Below, piece by piece: positions 50,540-58,839 of a stretch of 64,000 nucleotides of DNA. Every line of letters begins with the position of its first letter. The first letter of the stretch is position 1. The DNA lies in assembly GCA_966250325.1 (NCBI GenBank), contig CBINGY010000012.1, forward strand, positions 19,549-83,548. The letters are read 5' to 3'. The stretch comes from Jiulongibacter sp966250325 (lineage in GTDB: Bacteria > Bacteroidota > Bacteroidia > Cytophagales > Spirosomataceae). The notes beneath the pieces were generated by a model. It did not search any database, was not told where the DNA came from, and saw only the letters and a list, made by a program, of their open reading frames with translations. The position numbers were made by a program, and so were the translations under genes.

Positions 50540-51775
50540 TTAATTGTAGATAGTTTCACCGTGCTCATGAAGATCAAGTCCATCTTCCTGAACAAGGTCG
50601 CTTTCGCGAAGACCTACCGTCATTTGGATCACCTTAAACATTACGAAACACGTTACGATCACCCAGGCAGCCGTGGCCAGTACACCTACAGCCTGAACAC
50701 CTAACTGAGCGAAACCACCTCCATAAGCAAGTCCTCCGTCTGTAGCAAAGACACCAACAAGCAGAGTTCCTAATGCACCACAAACTCCATGGACAGAGAT
50801 GGCACCTACCGGATCGTCAATTTTAAGAACCTTGTCAAACAGTTCGATTGAAAAGACAAGTACAATACCAGAGATAACTCCAATCAGAGCAGCTCCGCCA
50901 GCAGAAACCGCAGCACAACCAGCCGTAATCCCTACCAGACCTGCCAGTGCACCGTTCAGTGTGATAGACAATGAAGGTTTGCCATATCTGAACCAGCTAA
51001 TAAGCATAGCAGCAACGGCACCCGCAGCAGCAGCAAGATTTGTGGTGATGAAGATATGGGCTACAGCCATAGCATTGTCCTTTCCAGTAGCAGCTAACTG
51101 CGAACCAGGGTTAAAGCCAAACCAACCTAACCATAGAATGAATACACCTAGTGCACCCAGAACCAGGTTATGACCCGGAATTGCCACCGGCTTACCATTC
51201 ACATACTTACCCACACGCGGCCCTACAAGAAAAGCACCCACCAGGGCAGCCCAGCCACCAACCGAGTGAACTACGGTAGAACCTGCAAAATCAATAAAGC
51301 CCATCTGAGACAACCAGCCACCACCCCAGGTCCAGTGACCTGAAATCGGATAGATCACCAACGTGATAACTATACTATATATAAAATAGGCTGTGAATTT
51401 GGTACGCTCTGCCATGGCACCAGAAACAATCGTGGCGGCAGTAGCGGCAAATACCGTTTGGAACATGAGCGTGGTGTATGGGGGTAAACCATCCATACTG
51501 TCATCTCCGAAGAAGAACGTAAGCTTTCCGATAAAGCCGGATACATCTTCACCAAACATAAGGCTGTACCCAACAAACCAGAACATCAACGAACCCACTG
51601 CGTAGTCCATAAAGTTCTTCATCAAAATATTTGCTCCGTTTTTGGCACGGGTGAAGCCAACCTCTACCAAGGCGAAACCAGCCTGCATAAACATTACCAA
51701 ACATGCGGCTATAAGCACCCAAAGGCTATCAATCGACGCCGAGAGGTCACTGACTGTTGTTGAAAGTTCTTCCAT
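50540..51775 (-). CDS. amt: Ammonium transporter
   Basis: A 411-residue protein with 11 predicted membrane helices. The Amt signature is present with DFAGSTVVHSVGGWAALVGA, giving the first pore histidine, and ISVHGVCGALGTL, giving the second. It conducts ammonium into the cell and is normally blocked by a P-II protein, encoded next door at 52246..52584. No signal peptide is seen. It is flanked by long spacers and its own terminator, so it is a single-gene unit. Confidence 0.95.
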   Translation of the reverse strand: MEELSTTVSDLSASIDSLWVLIAACLVMFMQAGFALVEVGFTRAKNGANILMKNFMDYAVGSLMFWFVGYSLMFGEDVSGFIGKLTFFFGDDSMDGLPPYTTLMFQTVFAATAATIVSGAMAERTKFTAYFIYSIVITLVIYPISGHWTWGGGWLSQMGFIDFAGSTVVHSVGGWAALVGAFLVGPRVGKYVNGKPVAIPGHNLVLGALGVFILWLGWFGFNPGSQLAATGKDNAMAVAHIFITTNLAAAAGAVAAMLISWFRYGKPSLSITLNGALAGLVGITAGCAAVSAGGAALIGVISGIVLVFSIELFDKVLKIDDPVGAISVHGVCGALGTLLVGVFATDGGLAYGGGFAQLGVQAVGVLATAAWVIVTCFVMFKVIQMTVGLRESDLVQEDGLDLHEHGETIYN

Positions 51776-52195
51776 AATACTGATTTTTTCTTTGGTTAAC
51801 AGATTCGAAATTTCTTTTAGACACTTTCCTTAAAGAATCTGATCGAATGCTTGAAATCTTTACAGCCTGCCCGAGGGATCAAGTACGTTTGGCTAAGCTT
51901 CCAGAATTAGCATCAAACTCAAATTCTGATTGCAATAATATGCCAAAAATAAAATAATGCAAAATTTTATTCTATTTTTTTGAGATAAAATAAAATATTA
52001 TATATTTTATCAAAAATTGCATTATTCCAATTTTACACCTGCCAATGCATCTCAAATACAGATTTTATACTACTATGATATCCTAAATCAGAATATAATT
52101 TCTAAAAAATGCATATTGTTACAACTACCTGCACAAACACAATGAAGCATATTATTTTGATCAGGAAGTGACAACAGAAGAATATTTTGAGCAAT
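51776..52195 (-). promoter_or_regulatory. Upstream region of amt
   Basis: 420 nt without a gene. A -7 box TATTTTTG on the minus strand (51951-51944) fits the housekeeping consensus but would give a ~160 nt leader. Just downstream, TGGCATATTATTGCA (51945-51931) resembles a sigma-54 -24/-12 element, but GG and GC are 9 rather than 10 nt apart. The region also holds the inverted repeat at 51953..52026. Confidence 0.4.
51953..52026. repeat. 10 nt inverted repeats upstream of amt
   Basis: AATAATGCAA (51953-51962) and TTGCATTATT (52017-52026) face each other across ~54 nt of very AT-rich DNA. Distant paired sites of this kind are used by enhancer-binding proteins; none is identified here. Confidence 0.45.
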
Positions 52196-52223
52196 AAAAA
52201 AGCCGGAAGAAATTCTCCCGGCT
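52196..52223 (-). terminator. Intrinsic terminator of the P-II gene
   Basis: On the minus strand AGCCGGGAGA, loop ATT, TCTTCCGGCT (one A-C mismatch), then TTTTT. It lies ~22 nt after the stop codon. Confidence 0.85.
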
Positions 52224-52245
52224 TCTTTGTATGCCTGGTACCGCT

Positions 52246-52584
52246 TTAGTTAATTGCGGGTGATCCGGTCTCCCCGGTTCTGATTCTGAAAGTTTCTTTC
52301 ACCTCAGAAACAAAAATTTTCCCATCTCCTACATTACCTGTATAGGCAGCCTTCAGAATAGCATCCACAGTCACCTGCTCGAAACTGTCAGAAACTACAA
52401 TTGAAAGAAAACGACGCTGAATATCCGTTGTACTGTAGCTTATTGTACGATATACGTGACCCTCTTTTTCGTTACCTACACCTGTTACGTCCCAATAAGA
52501 GAAAAATATTACACCTACTTCATGAAGAGCATCTCTAACTTCACTGAATTTAGACTTGCGAATTACGGCTTCAATTTTTTTCAT
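52246..52584 (-). CDS. glnK: P-II family nitrogen regulatory protein
   Basis: A 112-residue P-II protein: KKIEAVIRKSKFSEVRDALHEVG at the start, the T-loop region GHVYRTISYSTTDIQRRFL, and the ATP-binding B/C loops TGNVGDGKIFVSEV and RIRTGE. The T-loop retains the tyrosine equivalent to Tyr51 of enterobacterial P-II, but its surroundings (STTDIQRR) are of the Bacteroidota type. It should sense 2-oxoglutarate and ATP/ADP and gate Amt. It is a separate unit upstream of amt. Confidence 0.93.
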   Translation of the reverse strand: MKKIEAVIRKSKFSEVRDALHEVGVIFFSYWDVTGVGNEKEGHVYRTISYSTTDIQRRFLSIVVSDSFEQVTVDAILKAAYTGNVGDGKIFVSEVKETFRIRTGETGSPAIN

Positions 52585-52625
52585 CTTTGTTACTTTTAAT
52601 TTTTAATAAAATTATATTTTGCGTT

Positions 52626-52657
52626 TAAATCTAAAGAAAAAATATTCACTTACTAAA
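52626..52657 (-). promoter_or_regulatory. Possible promoter for the P-II gene
   Basis: On the minus strand TTTA, 20 nt, TAGATTTA: spacing is right but one base in each box differs from TTTG and TANNTTTG. Leader ~35 nt. Confidence 0.3.
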
Positions 52658-52978
52658 CGTTGTTACACTGCAATTATAATCTGAAATAAAATTCATCAGC
52701 AAAATGCAATTTCTACTATTGATAATCCAAAGTTGACTAATTTTATTCCGATCTTTTCCCAAAGTCCAAATCTAACTAGTGCCCGGAGACGCAAACAGGA
52801 ATTATATTTTGACTAAAATGAATTTCAATACATTATATTCTGATCATACTGAGAATTCTTCGTGAATTAAGAACAATATTCCCTTCTTTTTTACAAATCA
52901 CGTAAGTTCTGCTATCATTTCCAAACCTCAAAGCAGGCAGCGTAAACGCCTTTATTTCAACAAGTCCTTGAAATAATA
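52658..52978. other. Intergenic region upstream of the P-II gene, no gene seen
   Basis: 320 nt of AT-rich sequence. It contains TTGCA-type boxes similar to those upstream of amt and a small dyad TATTTCAA / TTGAAATA at 52953-52975. No protein-like frame was found. Confidence 0.4.
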
Positions 52979-53014
52979 CCAAAAAGGCACCCAAATAATT
53001 GGATGCCTTTTTGG
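52979..53014 (-). terminator. Intrinsic terminator of the sugar-oxidation cluster
   Basis: AAAAAGGCACCCAA, loop ATAA, TTGGATGCCTTTTT: a long stem with one mismatch, T-rich on both strands. It lies ~50 nt after the last gene of the leftward cluster and could act in both directions. Confidence 0.75.
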
Positions 53015-53065
53015 TGACGAAATTTTGCGTATAACAAACTTTGCAAAAGCAAAGAAAATTTTTTT

Positions 53066-54118
53066 TCAGATACCGAGTACTTTTCTGTTTACAGCCTCAT
53101 CTGCACCGGTAGCCGCGAAATCATCAAAAGCTCTGGTAACCACCTGAATAATATGATCTTCAATGAACGGAGCACCTTCAGAGGCACCCTGATCAGAGTC
53201 CTTGATACAACACTCCCACTCTAAAACGGCCCATCCATCATAATTATACTGAGATAACTTACTAAAGATAGTAGCAAAATCTACCTGCCCGTCTCCCAAT
53301 GAACGGAATCGCCCTGCCCGGTCTGCCCATCCCGCATAACCTGAGTATACGCCCTGCTTCCCTGTAGGATTAAACTCAGCATCCTTCACATGGAATGCCC
53401 GGATACGCTCATGGTAAAAGTCAATAAACTGTACATAGTCCAAAGCCTGAAGAACAAAGTGAGACGGGTCATAATTTATACAGGCCCTTTTGTGACCGCC
53501 CAATGCGTCCACAAACATTTCAAAGGTGGTTCCGTCAAATAAATCTTCGCCCGGGTGAAGTTCATAGCAATAGTCCACACCGTTCTCATCATACACATCG
53601 AGGATGGGTTTCCAGCGTACAGCCAACTCTTTGAAAGCCGTTTCAATCAAACCCGCGGGGCGTTGCGGCCAAGGGTAAAGGAATGGCCATGCCAAGGCAC
53701 CACTAAAACCTACGTGCGAGGTCAAACCCAGGTTCTTTGAAGCCTTAGCTGCCAGCTTACACTGCTCAATTGCCCACGCTCTTCTAGCGGGCTCATTGGC
53801 ATGCACCTCCGCCGGTGCAAATGCATCATACATCATATTATAGGTAGGATGCGAAGCTACCAATTGTCCCTGTAGGTGAGTACTCAGTTCGGTGATTTCC
53901 AAACCCTTCTCTCTTAGCTTTCCCTGCAGTTCATCACAATACGTTTGTGATTCAGCGGCCGTTTTGAGATCAATCACCCGACCGTCCCAGGTGGGTAATT
54001 GTATTCCTTTGTATCCTTTTCCGGCCATGTAATCCGCTATGGTATCCAGGGAATTAAATGGTGCTTCATTTCCCATAAACTGGGCAAGAAATATTCCGGG
54101 TCCTTTAATTGTCTTCAT
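53066..54118 (-). CDS. Sugar phosphate isomerase/epimerase-like TIM barrel
   Basis: A 350-residue AP-endonuclease-2-like protein without a signal peptide. Metal-ligand segments are CYELHPGEDLF, INYDPSHFVLQ, AFHVKDAEF and AVLEWEC. The family includes keto-sugar and inosose-type isomerases. It is the last gene of a run with two Gfo/Idh/MocA dehydrogenases (29 nt gap), so it probably acts on an oxidised sugar made by them. The particular sugar is unknown. Confidence 0.85.
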   Translation of the reverse strand: MKTIKGPGIFLAQFMGNEAPFNSLDTIADYMAGKGYKGIQLPTWDGRVIDLKTAAESQTYCDELQGKLREKGLEITELSTHLQGQLVASHPTYNMMYDAFAPAEVHANEPARRAWAIEQCKLAAKASKNLGLTSHVGFSGALAWPFLYPWPQRPAGLIETAFKELAVRWKPILDVYDENGVDYCYELHPGEDLFDGTTFEMFVDALGGHKRACINYDPSHFVLQALDYVQFIDFYHERIRAFHVKDAEFNPTGKQGVYSGYAGWADRAGRFRSLGDGQVDFATIFSKLSQYNYDGWAVLEWECCIKDSDQGASEGAPFIEDHIIQVVTRAFDDFAATGADEAVNRKVLGI

Positions 54119-54147
54119 AATAATATCAAAAGTAATAGGGTGAAAAA

Positions 54148-55293
54148 CTAAACCTTAATCCATTTTTGAGCCCGGTGACTTTCCAGAATTCTCTCACAAA
54201 CAAGTAGCTCCCGATAACCGTCTGCAAATGTCGGGAAAGTGGGTGAGTCTGGCTGCTTCCCTGCCTCAATAGCTGCATAAACCTCCTTGAAAAGTTGCTT
54301 TGAGGTATCTGGGAATCCTTCATTATGCCCTCCCGGGAATGAAACAATACTTTGTACACCTCCGTCAACAAGTGACGGGTCTTTCATAAGAACCTCATTC
54401 GCCTTTTCCCGATGCCCCAGCCACAGTTCATTGGGCCGTTCTGAGTTAAAGGCAAATGTTTTTTTGGATCCCGAAATCTCCACCTTTAACTGATTCTTTC
54501 TTCCTGCAGAAACCTGAGATACGGTTATTGACCCCCTATTTCCATTATCAAACCTGAGAAGCACGTTGGCATGATCTTCGGTGTTGATGGCTACATCTTC
54601 ATAATCATCAGGCCCCAGGCTTACACCAGAATAAGTTTCAATTCTTTTTTTAGGCTTTTTTCTGATCGGATGTACCGTATTGAAATCAGCGAGTAGCTCC
54701 ACGGTCTTAAGTCCTGTTACATATTCTATGATATCCATCAGGTGAGAACCGATATCGGCAATAGCCCGTGAATCTCCTGACTTATCCGGCTCCAAACGCC
54801 AGTTATAGTCTGTATTGAAGTACAGCCAGTCCTGAAGGTAACTTCCGATCACCGAAAACACATCGCCCAGCTCACCTTTCTCACGCATCACTTTCATTTG
54901 CCTTACCATTGGGTAATACCGTAAATTAAAGTGCACCGCATTTACCCGTCCGGTTTCTTTGGCAATTTTGACGAGTTCCTCTGCTTCATGAAGGTCTTTG
55001 GCAAGTGGCTTTTCGCAAACTACGTGTTTTCCGGCCTCTAAAGCAGCTTTCGATTGCGAGTAATGAAGAAAGTTTGGCGTACAAATATGAACGCTTTGTA
55101 TTTCCTCCATACCAATCAGTTCATCAAAGGTACATCCCTTAGGGATACCCAATTGAGCCGCCTTTTCCTCAGCAAGTTCTTTGGTTATTTCTGCAAGAGC
55201 TACTACTTCCACATTGGGAAGTCTGCGTAAAGCCTCAATATGTGCAGGCCCGATAAATCCCGTACCTACAACGCCTACTTTAATTTTCGACAT
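54148..55293 (-). CDS. Gfo/Idh/MocA-family oxidoreductase
   Basis: A 381-residue NAD(P)-dependent dehydrogenase. The Rossmann loop is VGVVGTGFIGPAH (residues ~5-17), CEKPLAKDL near 95 holds the catalytic lysine, and ADIGSHLMDIIEY holds the aspartate-histidine pair. No signal peptide is seen, so it acts in the cytoplasm. It pairs with a second family member 44 nt upstream; together they may oxidise and then re-reduce a sugar at different carbons. Confidence 0.9.
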   Translation of the reverse strand: MSKIKVGVVGTGFIGPAHIEALRRLPNVEVVALAEITKELAEEKAAQLGIPKGCTFDELIGMEEIQSVHICTPNFLHYSQSKAALEAGKHVVCEKPLAKDLHEAEELVKIAKETGRVNAVHFNLRYYPMVRQMKVMREKGELGDVFSVIGSYLQDWLYFNTDYNWRLEPDKSGDSRAIADIGSHLMDIIEYVTGLKTVELLADFNTVHPIRKKPKKRIETYSGVSLGPDDYEDVAINTEDHANVLLRFDNGNRGSITVSQVSAGRKNQLKVEISGSKKTFAFNSERPNELWLGHREKANEVLMKDPSLVDGGVQSIVSFPGGHNEGFPDTSKQLFKEVYAAIEAGKQPDSPTFPTFADGYRELLVCERILESHRAQKWIKV

Positions 55294-55337
55294 GTTTTGC
55301 TGTTCTGTTTTCGTTAATGATTAGTTCTGAAACTCTC

Positions 55338-56552
55338 TTAGATTTCAAATTTGGTCCACTTGTTCTGTTCGTCATTGGCAGATTTCACCACGGTTTGAAT
55401 GAAACCCATTCCCCTGAGGCCATCCTCAATACCGGGGAAATCATGTATTTGGGGATCATAACCGGTTGAAGACTTGGTGTGTTCCTGCCCCAGACCTCCC
55501 ACTGCTGAGCCGTCGCTTCCTGCTCCCATCCTATCACGAAGAGCGTAGGCAAAGTTTCTGTAAATGCTCGCAAAGGTCTCAATATAACCTTCCGGATGCC
55601 CGGCAGGCTGCCTGGTATGTGCCTGTGCATGAGCAGAAAGGTTCCCCACACCGGTCCGGATAATCCTGGAACCCGTATCCTGATTGGTTAGCTCAAGTGT
55701 ATTGGGCTCCTGCTGACGCCACTTTAATCCTCCCTTAGTACCATAGATCCGGATGTTCAAATCATTCTCTTCTCCATGGCATATTTGCGAATTATGCAAG
55801 ACACCTTTCGCTCCGTTATTAAATCTTAATAAGATATTGGCGTCATCATCAAGACGTCTGCCTTCAACGAAAATGGTGAGATCAGCACAAAGTTCGGTAA
55901 TCTGAAGACCCGTGATATATTCTGCAAGATTTTCAGCATGTGTTCCAATATCTCCTACACCACCTGCAGCTCCGCAGCGTTCCGGATCAGTTCTCCAATC
56001 GGCCTGTTTCTGCCCCGTTGCTTCCAGTAATTCGTACAGCCAGCCCTGCGGATATTCTACAATTACCTTTCTGATATCACCTATTACTCCGGTTTTAACC
56101 AGATGCCGGGCCTCCTTCACCATAGGATAGGCTGTATAGTTGTGAGTAAGAGCGAATAACAATCCGGTCTTGTCAAGAATTTTCTTCAACTCCTTGGCCT
56201 CAGCCGTGGTTAGCGTAACAGGTTTATCCATAATCACCGGGAACCCATTTTCAAGAGCAAAGCTGGCTGCCGGAAAATGTACATGATTAGGGACCACAAT
56301 GGAGACGAAATCCATTCTTTCGCCTTTTGGGAGTTCTTTTTCTTTAAGAATCATCTCTTCATAAGAACCATATACCCGGTCATCATTCAAATAAAGGGCT
56401 TTACCGGTGGCTTTAGATTTTTCAGGATTAGAGCTGAAGGCTCCGCAAACGAGTTCAATTTCACCGTCAAGTGCGGCACCTCTTCTATGAACGGCACCGA
56501 TAAACGCTTCAAGTGATCCACCGATCATGCCCATTCGCAATTTTCTACTCAT
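55338..56552 (-). CDS. Gfo/Idh/MocA-family oxidoreductase, second member
   Basis: A 404-residue dehydrogenase with the nucleotide loop GMIGGSLEAFIGAVH, catalytic-lysine motif MDKPVTLT (Asp where most relatives have Glu), and GDIGTHAENLAEYITG. The sequence differs from the downstream paralogue throughout, so this is not a recent duplication. It leads the cluster and is divergent from the MFS transporter, which probably imports the substrate. Confidence 0.9.
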   Translation of the reverse strand: MSRKLRMGMIGGSLEAFIGAVHRRGAALDGEIELVCGAFSSNPEKSKATGKALYLNDDRVYGSYEEMILKEKELPKGERMDFVSIVVPNHVHFPAASFALENGFPVIMDKPVTLTTAEAKELKKILDKTGLLFALTHNYTAYPMVKEARHLVKTGVIGDIRKVIVEYPQGWLYELLEATGQKQADWRTDPERCGAAGGVGDIGTHAENLAEYITGLQITELCADLTIFVEGRRLDDDANILLRFNNGAKGVLHNSQICHGEENDLNIRIYGTKGGLKWRQQEPNTLELTNQDTGSRIIRTGVGNLSAHAQAHTRQPAGHPEGYIETFASIYRNFAYALRDRMGAGSDGSAVGGLGQEHTKSSTGYDPQIHDFPGIEDGLRGMGFIQTVVKSANDEQNKWTKFEI

Positions 56553-56753
56553 ATCAGGGTTTTGTTAACAGGTCAGTAATTTGAGGCACCAAGTTAGCAA
56601 GACGTCTATTTATACCCAAGTAAAATATGGAATCTGTGCTTTTCAGAAGACAGACCGCACTTTTTACAGAATTCCTTCGATGTCCAGTTTATTTAGTATT
56701 AGGTAATTGAACTAATTGCTATTTGATTATTCCTTTTAAAAATAGGACGGTAT

Positions 56754-56783
56754 TTTGTTGGCTGGGTAAAAGACGTATTTTTA
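56754..56783 (+). promoter_or_regulatory. Possible promoter for the MFS transporter
   Basis: TTTG at 56754-56757, 18 nt, TATTTTTA at 56776-56783 (7 of 8). The spacer is one base short of the usual 19-20. Leader ~24 nt. Confidence 0.35.
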
Positions 56784-56813
56784 CGCATTCGTTAACCCTA
56801 ATCTTACTCTTAT

Positions 56814-58046
56814 ATGGTAAACAATCAAAGACTGTTTCTGGGTAGTTGTTTTGCATTGATCACAACTGCCTTCTCATTTAGTATACGAGCTGGAATTTTG
56901 CCTCAGCTGGGTCAGGAGTTTAATCTTAGTGCCGAGCAATTGGGCTATATCAACTCCATGTGGTTTTTCGGGTTCCCGATTGCCATGATCATAGGTGGTC
57001 TGATTTATCATACCGTTGGACCTAAAAAGATCATGCAATTTGCCTTCTTCTCACACGCACTTGGAATTCTACTAACCATCTACCCTACCTTCCTGGGTTT
57101 GGGCGGCTATGGCGGGCTTATGCTTTCTACTTTTCTTATCGGACTGGGTAACGGTTGTACCGAAGCTGCATGTAATCCAATGATTGCCGATACTTATGTA
57201 GGTGAGCAGATGAACAAAATGCTAAACCGTTTTCATATGTGGTTCCCTGGCGGAATTGTAATCGGAAGCCTTATTTCAAATTTCATGACGAATGCTGATT
57301 TAGGCTGGCAGGCACAAATCTGGGTAATTATTATACCAACAATCATTTACGCCTTCCTTTTCTGGGGCCAGGAATTTCCAAAACCGCGTGTGGAAGGTGT
57401 CACTTCAATCGCAGAAAACCTGAAGGCAATGGCTACGCCATTGTTCCTCTACATGTTTGCCTGCATGGCTTTAACCGCTATTACGGAATTTGGGCCGCAA
57501 CAGTGGACTTCTCTGATTTTGAGTAAGAGCGGGGCAAATCCGATGCTGATTCTTGCTCTGGTGACCGGACTAATGGCCGTAGCCCGTTATTTTGGCGGAT
57601 CAATCATTCATAAGCTGGATCAAACCGGAGTATTGCTGGGAGGAGCCATATTAGCTACCATAGGAATTTATCTTTTCAGTACCCAAACAGGACCAATGGC
57701 TTATGTGGCAGCTGTATTTTTTGCCCTGGGTGTAGCTTATTTCTGGCCCACAATGATAGGTTTTGTTGCCGAGCGGATCCCGCTAAGTGGAGCACTTGGA
57801 ATGTCAATTATTGGTGGTGTGGGTATGTTCTCCACCTCCATCTTCCAGCCAATTATCGGTCGCTGGATTGATAATGACATGGCAGAAAAAGCGTCAGAAG
57901 GTCTTACAGGAACCGAACTTGAGCTTGCCGCTGGTCAGGCTACATTGGGCACAATGACTACTTTCCCAATGATCCTGATCGTCGCTTTTGTGATTCTGTA
58001 TTTTTGGCAAAAAGGAAAAAAAGGAACAGGAGCAGCCGCTCACTGA
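56814..58046 (+). CDS. MFS transporter, probable sugar importer
   Basis: A 410-residue protein with 12 predicted membrane helices. It starts NQRLFLGSCFALITTAFSFSIRAGILPQL, and the half with GLGNGCTEAACNPM resembles Bacteroidota MFS proteins of the FucP/nucleoside-symporter type. It is divergent from the dehydrogenase-epimerase run, which suggests that it brings in the sugar those enzymes use. A perfect terminator follows, separating it from coaX. Confidence 0.87.
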   Translation: MVNNQRLFLGSCFALITTAFSFSIRAGILPQLGQEFNLSAEQLGYINSMWFFGFPIAMIIGGLIYHTVGPKKIMQFAFFSHALGILLTIYPTFLGLGGYGGLMLSTFLIGLGNGCTEAACNPMIADTYVGEQMNKMLNRFHMWFPGGIVIGSLISNFMTNADLGWQAQIWVIIIPTIIYAFLFWGQEFPKPRVEGVTSIAENLKAMATPLFLYMFACMALTAITEFGPQQWTSLILSKSGANPMLILALVTGLMAVARYFGGSIIHKLDQTGVLLGGAILATIGIYLFSTQTGPMAYVAAVFFALGVAYFWPTMIGFVAERIPLSGALGMSIIGGVGMFSTSIFQPIIGRWIDNDMAEKASEGLTGTELELAAGQATLGTMTTFPMILIVAFVILYFWQKGKKGTGAAAH

Positions 58047-58066
58047 GCGTTAAAAGTTCTTAATTG

Positions 58067-58104
58067 AAATCCCCTTTCCCTATGGTGAGGGGATTTCTTT
58101 TTTA
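58067..58104 (+). terminator. Intrinsic terminator after the MFS gene
   Basis: A perfect 9 bp stem AAATCCCCT / AGGGGATTT with a 12 nt loop, followed by CTTTTTT. Confidence 0.8.
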
Positions 58105-58128
58105 CTTTACCCTGTAATTTAATTCAAT

Positions 58129-58839
58129 GTGGAAGGAGTTATTGATATTGGAAATACGAGCATAAAAACAGGCATTTTCTCGGCAGGTCAGCTTCACGAT
58201 GTCAAACGTTTTGATGAAATCACGGAGGTCATACATTTCCTGATAGATTCACGTGTAAAACGAATCATAGTAAGTTCTGTTACCCTGCATTCTGATGAAC
58301 TAAAAAGCCTTTTCAAGCCGTTTGACAACGCCCTGATCTTTAATTCAGCTACTCCGATCCCTATTCAAAATAATTACCAGTCACCTCAGACATTAGGTCT
58401 CGACCGACTGGCCGCTGCGGTGGGGGCCAGTCATAGGTTTCCAAACAGGGACATTCTGATTATCGATATGGGAACGGCCATCAAATACGATTTTGTAAGC
58501 AGCCAGGGGGTATTTGAAGGCGGCATGATCGGGCCCGGTTTACACATGCGATTCAAATCTTTGCACACTTTTACTCAGCGGCTACCGTTGATAGAAGAAA
58601 TCAGAATACCTCCGCTGGTCGGATCAGACACTGTAACTTGTATGCAAAGTGGTGTGGTTAATGGAATGATTGCCGAAATCAACGGAATAATCAAGCAATT
58701 CAGCCGTCCATCCGAACTCAAAGTTATTCTAACCGGCGGAGATGCGGCATTTTTTGAAAGTCAGATTAATTATCCGACCTTTGCGGCTCCAAATCTGGTC
58801 CTTGAAGGATTATACAGAATTTTAAAACATAATGTTTAG
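58129..58839 (+). CDS. coaX: Type III pantothenate kinase
   Basis: A 236-residue CoaX (ASKHA fold): VIDIGNTSIKTGIF at the start, the phosphate-loop region LGLDRLAAAVGA, IIDMGTAIKYD and VILTGGDAAFF. It phosphorylates pantothenate, the first step of CoA synthesis; coaBC (15449..16657) carries the next two. The start is GTG: the frame has a stop 9 nt upstream, and the ATG at 58127 is in another frame that ends soon. The next gene overlaps it by 8 nt. Confidence 0.93.
   Translation: MEGVIDIGNTSIKTGIFSAGQLHDVKRFDEITEVIHFLIDSRVKRIIVSSVTLHSDELKSLFKPFDNALIFNSATPIPIQNNYQSPQTLGLDRLAAAVGASHRFPNRDILIIDMGTAIKYDFVSSQGVFEGGMIGPGLHMRFKSLHTFTQRLPLIEEIRIPPLVGSDTVTCMQSGVVNGMIAEINGIIKQFSRPSELKVILTGGDAAFFESQINYPTFAAPNLVLEGLYRILKHNV

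Noticed and set aside
51931..51945. True sigma-54 promoter for amt
   Set aside because: GG and GC are 9 nt apart rather than the nearly invariant 10, so it is reported only as a resemblance.
58127..58165. ATG start for coaX
   Set aside because: The ATG at 58127 is out of frame with CoaX and its frame ends after 12 codons; GTG at 58129 is the in-frame start.
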